A stretch of DNA of 27,443 nucleotides from CADEFF01 sp964569315 (GTDB lineage: Bacteria; Pseudomonadota; Alphaproteobacteria; Dongiales; Dongiaceae): contig CAZMUZ010000043.1 in assembly GCA_964569315.1 (NCBI GenBank), forward strand, positions 1 through 27,443. Reading direction: 5' to 3'. The notes under the pieces were generated by a model, which was given only the letters and a program-made list of their open reading frames with translations, was not told the DNA's origin and did no database searches. Each line of letters starts with the position of its first letter. Position 1 is the first letter of the stretch. The position numbers and the translations under genes are program-made. This document shows positions 22,240-27,443 of the stretch, one piece after another.

Positions 22240-22336
22240 AGAGGGTGCCGGGGGGCACCATGCGAGAGGGTGTCCGGCGGCACCTTGCAGAGGGCGCCCG
22301 ATGGCGCCTTGCAGAGGGTGCCCGGCGGCGCCATGG
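22240..22336. repeat. Four-unit 24-bp palindromic tandem repeat
   Basis: Units are 22240-22263, 22265-22288, 22289-22312 and 22313-22336 (one spare base after the first). Each reads like AGAGGGTGCCCGGCGGCACCTTGC with changes, and each can form a 6-bp stem with a 4-base loop: GGTGCC/GGCACC, GGTGTC/GGCACC, GGCGCC/GGCGCC, GGTGCC/GGCGCC. Differences are compensated or leave G-U pairs. It lies in the 167-base gap between the second M16 gene and mutL. The remainder (22337-22392) contains a smaller dyad, CCTGC-ggag-GCAGG (22354-22367). Confidence 0.85.
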
Positions 22337-22392
22337 CGCGAGACTCCGGAGCCCCTGCGGAGGCAGGTTCCGGGCGAGCCGCCCTTGGGCGT

Positions 22393-23751
22393 TCAGGGCG
22401 TCGAGGCGACGCCGTCCGGCTTGCCCACCACGACCCAGGCGAGCTTCGCCGGGTCCAGCAGCCGCTTCGCGACGCGCTTCGCGTCCTCGAGCGTCACCGC
22501 TGCGAAGAGCGCGCTGCGCTTCTCCATGTAGTCGATGCCGAGATCCTCGAGCTGCACCGCCACCAGGTTGTTGGCGATCCGGCTCGAGCTCGTGAAGCGA
22601 AGCGCGTAGGAGCCGACGATGTAGTCGCGCGCGTCGTCGAGCTCGGCCTCGGTCGGTCCCGCCGCCGCCATCTCGCCCCAGACCTGGCGGATGAGATCGA
22701 TCGATTCCTTCGCGCGGGCGTTCTGCGTGGCGGTGCTGCCGGTGACCAGCCCCACGAGGTCGTAAGTCGCGAGATCGGCGCCGATGGAATAGGCGAGCCC
22801 GCGCTTCTCGCGCACCTCGCGCGTGAGCCGCGAGCCGAACCCGCCGCCGAGCGTCTGCATCACGAGCGCGGCCGCATAGAAATCGGGGTCGTCGCGCTTG
22901 ATGCCCGGCTGACCCAGCAGGATCACGCTCTGGGGCACGTCGCGCTCCACCACGACGACACGGCCGGCGCCTTCCGGCACCGCCTCGGGCAGGTCGATCG
23001 CGGCGCTCGTCGCCGGCAGCCCGCCGAAGATGCGGTCGAGCGCGGGGCCGAGCTCGGCCGGCGTGATGTCGCCGACCACGCCCAGCACCAGCCGGTCGCG
23101 CGCGAAGCGGGCCTTGGCGAAGGCCTGCAGATCGGCACGGGCGATGCGGCCCAGCGTTTCCGCCGTGCCCATCGGATCGCGCCCGTACGGGTGATCGGGG
23201 AAGAGCGTCGCCGAGAGGGTGTCGCCGGCGATCTTGCCCGGATCCTCGGCGTCGCTCGCGAGCACCGCCAGGAGCTGGCTGCGGACGCGCTCGACCGGCT
23301 CCTCGTCGAAGCGCGGTTCGGTCAAGGCGAGGCGCAGCAGCTCGAAGGCCTGGTCGCGATCGCGCGTCAGGCTGCGGAGCGTGCCGGTGAACTCGTCCTG
23401 GCCGGCATCGAAGCGGAGATCGATGCCGAGGTCGGAGAGCTGCCGCTGGAAGGCGGCCGAATCGAGGGTGCCGGCGCCCTCGTCGATGGTGGCGGAGACC
23501 ATGGTGGCGAGCCCGCTCTTCGCCGCCGGATCGAGCGCAGCACCACCGCGAAAGGCGAGCGACAGCGCGACGATGGGGAGGCTGTGATCCTGGACCAGCC
23601 AGGCCTCGACGCCGCCGGGGCTGACGACGCGCTCGATCTCCATGGCGCCCGCCGGAGGCCCTGCGAGGCCGCCGAGCAGCAGGAGGAAGAGGGCGAGCGC
23701 GAGAAGGCGCCTCGTCGAAGCGCCGCCGACCCGGTTCTTCGCGGCGCGCAT
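22393..23751 (-). CDS. M16-family peptidase subunit without the zinc motif, 452 aa
   Basis: Signal peptide at the N-terminus (LLALALFLLLLGGLAG, cleavage probably after PAGA). The M16 fold is clear, with GGAALDP, the C-terminal-half signature FGSRLTREVREKRGLAYSIGA that carries the conserved Arg/Tyr substrate-carboxylate pair, and YIVGSYALRF. The zinc motif HxxEH is absent; the aligned place reads TMVSATIDEG. This fits the regulatory/substrate-binding partner in a two-subunit periplasmic M16B protease. It starts with the ATG whose A is the last base of the stop of the zinc-bearing partner (TGATG at 23751), so the pair is translationally coupled. Confidence 0.93.
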   Translation of the reverse strand: MRAAKNRVGGASTRRLLALALFLLLLGGLAGPPAGAMEIERVVSPGGVEAWLVQDHSLPIVALSLAFRGGAALDPAAKSGLATMVSATIDEGAGTLDSAAFQRQLSDLGIDLRFDAGQDEFTGTLRSLTRDRDQAFELLRLALTEPRFDEEPVERVRSQLLAVLASDAEDPGKIAGDTLSATLFPDHPYGRDPMGTAETLGRIARADLQAFAKARFARDRLVLGVVGDITPAELGPALDRIFGGLPATSAAIDLPEAVPEGAGRVVVVERDVPQSVILLGQPGIKRDDPDFYAAALVMQTLGGGFGSRLTREVREKRGLAYSIGADLATYDLVGLVTGSTATQNARAKESIDLIRQVWGEMAAAGPTEAELDDARDYIVGSYALRFTSSSRIANNLVAVQLEDLGIDYMEKRSALFAAVTLEDAKRVAKRLLDPAKLAWVVVGKPDGVASTP

Positions 23752-25124
23752 CACGAGGTTTCCTTCGGCAGCAGCCATCCGGTGGCGGACCGGTCGATGT
23801 CGAATACGGCCTTCGCCGCCGCATTCACCTGCTCGACCGTCACCGCCCCGATGCGGTCCGGCCAGGCCTCGATATCCTCGATGGTCGAGCCGGTGGCGAG
23901 GCCGGCGCCGATGATGTTGGCGGGGCCGGTCAGGCTGTCGGCCGACTTGATCGCGTCGGTCTGCAGCGCGGAGATCGCGCGCCGCACCTCCTCCTCGGTC
24001 ACGCCCTTGTCGAGCAGATCGGCGATCTCCTTCTCGATCGCGCCCTCGATCGCCTCGAGCTTGCCGCCCGGGCGCGGGCTGCCCGAAACCGAGAAGGCCG
24101 TGACGCCGAGCCGCGTGCCGTTGTAGCTCGCGTTCGCCGCGGCCGCGATCTGCTGCTCCACCACGAGATGGCGGTAGAAACGGCTGGTGGCGTCGCCGCC
24201 GAGGATCTGCGCCAGCACCTCCAGCGCATAGGCATGTTCCGAGCCGGCGCTGCGATAGCTCGGCGCCTGGTAGCTGCGCAGCCAGTAAGGCTGCTGCACG
24301 CGCGGGCTTTCCAGCTTCACCGTGCGGGGGGCGAACTGGGCGGGCTCCTCCGCGCGGAAGCGGTCCGGCACGCCCCGCGACGGGACCGCGGCGTAATATT
24401 TCTCCGCGAGCGGACGGACCTCGGCCGCGGTCACGTCGCCGGAGATGATGACGACCACGTTCGCGGGCGAGTACCAGCGATCGTAGAATTGCCGGGCATC
24501 GTCGGCGGTCAGCCCCGCCATCTCGTGCTCCCAGCCGATCACCGGATTGTGGTAGGGCGCATTCAGATAGAGCGCCGCATTCAGCATCTCGCCGAGCTGC
24601 ACGCCGGGATCGTTGTCGACGCGCTGGCGGCGCTCCTCGAGGATCACGTCGCGCTCCGGCAGCACGATCTCGTCGGTAAGCTTCAGGTTCTGCAGGCGGT
24701 CGGCGTCGAGCTGCATCATGCGCTCGAGATTCTCGACCGCGACGGATTCGTGGTAGGCGGTGTAGTCGGGGGCGGTGAAGGCGTTCTCGTCGCCGCCGAG
24801 CCGCGCCACGATCTCCGAGAACTGCCCCGGCGGCACCGCCTCCGTGCCGCGGAACATCAGATGCTCCAGGAAATGCGCGATGCCGGTCTTGCCGTTGCTC
24901 TCGTCGGCCGAGCCCACCTTGACCCACATCATATGGGTGACCACGGGCGCGCGGTGATTCTCCACCACCACGACCTGCAGCCCGTTGGCGAGGGTGAAGC
25001 TCTCGGGCGAGAACATCTCCGCCCCGGCGCCGGGAGGCATCGCCAGCAAGCCGGGAGGCACGGCCAGCAAAAAGGCGAGCGCGGCCCCGAGCGCGTGCCT
25101 CGGCGCGCGACGGCGGTCTCTCAT
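23751..25124 (-). CDS. Zinc-dependent M16-family peptidase, catalytic subunit, 457 aa
   Basis: Signal peptide with basic start MRDRRRAPRH and a hydrophobic stretch, cleavage near AGAE. The catalytic inverted zinc motif HFLEH is at residues 84-88, with the distal glutamate region VILEERRQR about 75 residues on. NGLQVVVVENHRAPVVTHMMWVKVGS-type opening is canonical for M16B. The matching Arg/Tyr pair of the C-terminal half is not seen as in the partner, which fits division of labour between the two proteins. ATG 25124 has GGAGG upstream; the frame stays open to 25685 across the next gene's antisense. It probably degrades peptides in the periplasm. Confidence 0.94.
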   Translation of the reverse strand: MRDRRRAPRHALGAALAFLLAVPPGLLAMPPGAGAEMFSPESFTLANGLQVVVVENHRAPVVTHMMWVKVGSADESNGKTGIAHFLEHLMFRGTEAVPPGQFSEIVARLGGDENAFTAPDYTAYHESVAVENLERMMQLDADRLQNLKLTDEIVLPERDVILEERRQRVDNDPGVQLGEMLNAALYLNAPYHNPVIGWEHEMAGLTADDARQFYDRWYSPANVVVIISGDVTAAEVRPLAEKYYAAVPSRGVPDRFRAEEPAQFAPRTVKLESPRVQQPYWLRSYQAPSYRSAGSEHAYALEVLAQILGGDATSRFYRHLVVEQQIAAAANASYNGTRLGVTAFSVSGSPRPGGKLEAIEGAIEKEIADLLDKGVTEEEVRRAISALQTDAIKSADSLTGPANIIGAGLATGSTIEDIEAWPDRIGAVTVEQVNAAAKAVFDIDRSATGWLLPKETS

Positions 25125-25215
25125 GCGGGTTTTCCTCCGCAGATCTTCCGATCCGCAAATGCCCGTGCCGGCGCCGCGGGGACGGCCGGCAGGACGAGTG
25201 ATCATCCCTGATCGA

Positions 25216-25803
25216 CTAGAAGATGCCTTCGAGCAGGCCCTGCTTCTTGCGCTCGATGGTCGGCGTCTCGCCTTCGGTGACCGGCATGCCGAGGGCCTGA
25301 TTCTCCTGCAGCCGCTGCTGCTCGGCCTGGGGATCGACCGCGGTGCCGAACGTATCGGGTGCGGGCTTGCGCCAGAAGATGAGGCTGTCCACGAAGTTGC
25401 TGTTCTGCTCCTCGAGGGCGGCGGTTTCCTGCGTGATCGTCTGGCGGATATCGGGATCGATGCCGGTGGCGCCGGCGCTCTGCAGCAGGGCTGCCTCGCC
25501 GCTCGAGGTCGGCACGGCGGCCTGCTGACCCATGAGCTCGGGCGACAGGCTCGTGCCGTAGGTGTAGTCGCCGAACACCGCGCTTTGCGCCTGGTCGCGC
25601 GCGGTGCCTTCCTGCGGGCGGGGCGTGCCGGGCGCCGGCGGGCGCAGGGAGTAGTCGGGCGGCAGGCTGAGCGGCGCTCGCGCATAGACCTGGAACTCGT
25701 CCGGCGACTGCTTCGTGTAGCCCAGCACCTCGCGGACGCCGCTGCAGCCGGTCAGGCCGATCGCCAGCGCGCAGGCGCCACCAATGAGCAAAGATTTCAG
25801 CAT
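25216..25803 (-). CDS. DUF3035-type outer-membrane-associated lipoprotein, 195 aa
   Basis: A lipoprotein signal is at the N-terminus: basic MLK, hydrophobic stretch and lipobox LTGC with Cys20. The mature part begins SGVREVLGYTKQSPDEFQVYARAPLSLPPDY, the conserved opening of DUF3035 proteins, followed by a long polar, Gln-rich, probably unstructured part and a conserved end LIFWRKP...LEGIF. Function is unknown. In alphaproteobacteria DUF3035 genes typically sit between lspA and an M16 peptidase, as here. Interestingly, the enzyme needed to mature it, LspA, is encoded 21 bases upstream in the same direction. Confidence 0.9.
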   Translation of the reverse strand: MLKSLLIGGACALAIGLTGCSGVREVLGYTKQSPDEFQVYARAPLSLPPDYSLRPPAPGTPRPQEGTARDQAQSAVFGDYTYGTSLSPELMGQQAAVPTSSGEAALLQSAGATGIDPDIRQTITQETAALEEQNSNFVDSLIFWRKPAPDTFGTAVDPQAEQQRLQENQALGMPVTEGETPTIERKKQGLLEGIF

Positions 25804-25824
25804 GGCTTCACCTCCTGCCCCTCG

Positions 25825-26310
25825 TCACGGGCGGGGTCGCGGTTTCGGACGGCCGAGATTGCCAAACAAGCCGTCCAGGAGCAACAGCCCGACACCCACG
25901 GTGATCGCCGAATCGGCGATGTTGAACGCAGGAAAATAATACTCATTCCAGTGAAAATGCAGGAAATCGACCACCGCCCCGAAGCGGAGCCGGTCGACCG
26001 CATTGCCGACCGCCCCGCCGATAATGGCGCCGAGCCCGGCCGCCATGATCCAGGAATCGGCCTTGCGCAGCCAGATCGCGAGCCCCAGCGATACCGCAAG
26101 CGCGAGCCCGGCCAGCAGATAGGGCTGCGGGCCCCAGTCGCTGGCGAACATGCTGAAGCTCACCCCCCGGTTCCAGGCCAGCACCAGCTCGAAGAAGCCG
26201 GTCACCGGAATGGTCGTGGGCGGATCCATGACCTGCGTCAGGATGACCCACTTGGTGAGCTGATCGAGGACGAAGACCCCGCCGGCGACGAGAAGCCCCA
26301 GACGCCACAT
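25825..26310 (-). CDS. lspA: Lipoprotein signal peptidase LspA, 161 aa
   Basis: Four predicted membrane helices and the two conserved aspartate motifs: GNAVDRLRFGAVVDF and FNIADSA. By comparison with the known LspA structure the catalytic pair should be Asp115 and Asp133. DQLTKW at the end of helix 1 is also conserved. It cleaves the signal peptide of diacylglyceryl-prolipoproteins in the inner membrane. The start ATG directly abuts the ileS stop (TGAATG), so translation is probably coupled. Length is typical. Confidence 0.96.
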   Translation of the reverse strand: MWRLGLLVAGGVFVLDQLTKWVILTQVMDPPTTIPVTGFFELVLAWNRGVSFSMFASDWGPQPYLLAGLALAVSLGLAIWLRKADSWIMAAGLGAIIGGAVGNAVDRLRFGAVVDFLHFHWNEYYFPAFNIADSAITVGVGLLLLDGLFGNLGRPKPRPRP

Positions 26311-27443
26311 TCAGCGCGCCGCCCCTGCGGCGGCGTGATGGCCGACGGCGTCCGCGCAGCGTCCGCAGACGGTCGGATGGGCCGGGTCGACGCCGCGGTC
26401 GCGCACGAACTTCCAGCAGCGATCGCATTTCTCGCCCGCCGCCGGCTCGACGACTACGCCCGCTTCCGCGAGGTCCGGCAGGGTGAAGGCACCCGCCGGC
26501 ACCGGACCGACGGTGACGGCGATGTCCGACGTGATCGCGATCTCGGCGAGATCGACGCCGTCCGCAAGCGCGACCAGCGCCGCCGAGGCATAAAGGTGCG
26601 GCGTCGCCTGCAGGCTCGATCCGATGGTCTTGTCGGCGCGCTTGAGCTCCAGCGCGCCGGTGATGACGCGCCGCAGGTCGCGCAGCTTCGCCCAGCGTTC
26701 GCCGAGCGCATCGTCGCGCCAGCTTTCCGGCAGGCCCGGATAGCGGCGGAGATGGACGCTCGCCGCCTCGCCGCCGCCGCCGCGCGAAAGCCACGCCTCC
26801 TCCGCGGTGAAGCAGGTGATCGGCGCGAGCCAGGCGGTGAGGCAATGGAAGAGCCGGTCCATGACCGTGCGCGCGGCGCGCCGGCGCAGGCTGTCCGGCC
26901 GGTCGCAATAGAGCGAATCCTTGCGGATGTCGAAATAGAAGGCGGAGAGATCGACCGCGCAGAAATTATGCAGCTCGGTGAAGAGCGCGTGGAACGCAAA
27001 GTCGTCGGCCGTGCGCCGCACGAGCTTGTCCATCTCCCAGAGGCGATGCAGCAGCCAGCGCTCGAGCTCCGGCATCTCCGCCTCCGGAAGCCGCTCGCTC
27101 TCGGCGAAGCCGTCGAGCGCGCCCAGCAGATAGCGCAGCGTGTTGCGCAAGCGCCGATAGGCCTCGGCATGGTGCTTCAGCGTCTCGGGGCCGATCTTCA
27201 GATCGTCGGCATAGTCCGAGGCCACGACCCAGAGCCTGAGGATGTCCGCGCCATGCTGCTTCATCACGTCCTGCGGCGCGATCACGTTGCCGAGCGACTT
27301 CGACATCTTGCGGCCCTGCTCGTCCAGCACGAAGCCATGCGTCAGCACCGCGTCGTAGGGCGCCCGCCCGCGCGTGCCGCAACTCTCCAGCAGCGAGGAA
27401 TGGAACCAGCCGCGATGCTGGTCGGAGCCCTCGAGATAGAGCG
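26311..27443 (-). CDS. ileS: Isoleucyl-tRNA synthetase, C-terminal part (truncated by window edge)
   Basis: The frame is open to the window end, so the N-terminal catalytic and editing parts are missing. Visible are YLEGSDQHRGWFHSS, the class I KMSKS loop (GRKMSKSLGN) near 27300, the anticodon-binding helical domain (DLKIGPETLKHHAEAYRRLR), and the C-terminal zinc-binding module with CDRCWK and CGRCAD. All are IleRS signatures. It charges tRNA-Ile with isoleucine. It is the first visible gene of the leftward ileS-lspA-DUF3035-M16-M16 block. Confidence 0.97.
   Translation of the reverse strand, partial: LYLEGSDQHRGWFHSSLLESCGTRGRAPYDAVLTHGFVLDEQGRKMSKSLGNVIAPQDVMKQHGADILRLWVVASDYADDLKIGPETLKHHAEAYRRLRNTLRYLLGALDGFAESERLPEAEMPELERWLLHRLWEMDKLVRRTADDFAFHALFTELHNFCAVDLSAFYFDIRKDSLYCDRPDSLRRRAARTVMDRLFHCLTAWLAPITCFTAEEAWLSRGGGGEAASVHLRRYPGLPESWRDDALGERWAKLRDLRRVITGALELKRADKTIGSSLQATPHLYASAALVALADGVDLAEIAITSDIAVTVGPVPAGAFTLPDLAEAGVVVEPAAGEKCDRCWKFVRDRGVDPAHPTVCGRCADAVGHHAAAGAAR

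Noticed and set aside
22240..22336. CRISPR array
   Set aside because: Units are contiguous 24-mers without unique spacers, so it is a tandem repeat and not a CRISPR.
22393..25158. Single 921-codon minus-strand frame apparently fusing both M16 regions
   Set aside because: Only its C-terminal half (from 23751) has M16 sequence; the N-terminal half is out of frame with the catalytic subunit. The TGATG junction shows two separate genes.

Overview
The window is high-GC DNA, densely coded on both strands, from an alphaproteobacterium. The strongest clue is the right end: a partial ileS, lspA, a DUF3035-type lipoprotein, two adjacent M16 peptidases and an endonuclease-type mutL, a block typical of alphaproteobacteria. 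Order and family are not resolved; a Rhodospirillales-like organism is a guess. No tRNA, rRNA, CRISPR array, insertion sequence or phage gene was seen.

Left part (1-8160): the 3' end of a phytoene-desaturase-like FAD oxidoreductase; a small orphan gene in visibly less GC-rich DNA; a LysR regulator divergent from a DUF1127 gene across a T-N11-A dyad; a beta-class-like glutathione transferase; a 480-base gene-free stretch holding a twice-repeated double-hairpin element; then a rightward run of a membrane sensor adenylate cyclase, a DadA/PuuB-like FAD amine oxidase and a PhyH-like Fe(II)/2-oxoglutarate dioxygenase.

Middle (8186-16227): a leftward, tightly packed operon of an amidohydrolase-fold protein that has lost most metal ligands, an acyl-CoA ligase and a Tat-exported family-5 solute-binding protein with no permease. 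A TetR regulator faces it across two abutting palindromes. A leftward MFS exporter, a TauD-like dioxygenase and tadA follow. The operon looks like a small uptake-and-activation pathway for an unknown acid or peptide-like compound; this is inference.

Right part (16254-27443): a translationally coupled homocysteine S-methyltransferase and PuuD-like glutamine-amidotransferase-fold hydrolase; a second type of double-hairpin repeat; rluB-like and rsmD, which overlap; a secreted protein of unknown function; and the leftward block ileS-lspA-DUF3035-M16-M16-mutL. A four-unit palindromic tandem repeat lies between the M16 pair and mutL.

Most genes are housekeeping or common accessory families. The least explained items are the metal-less amidohydrolase operon with its twin palindromes, the double-hairpin repeat family with conserved flanks but different stems, and the 24-bp tandem palindromes whose stems vary in a compensated way.
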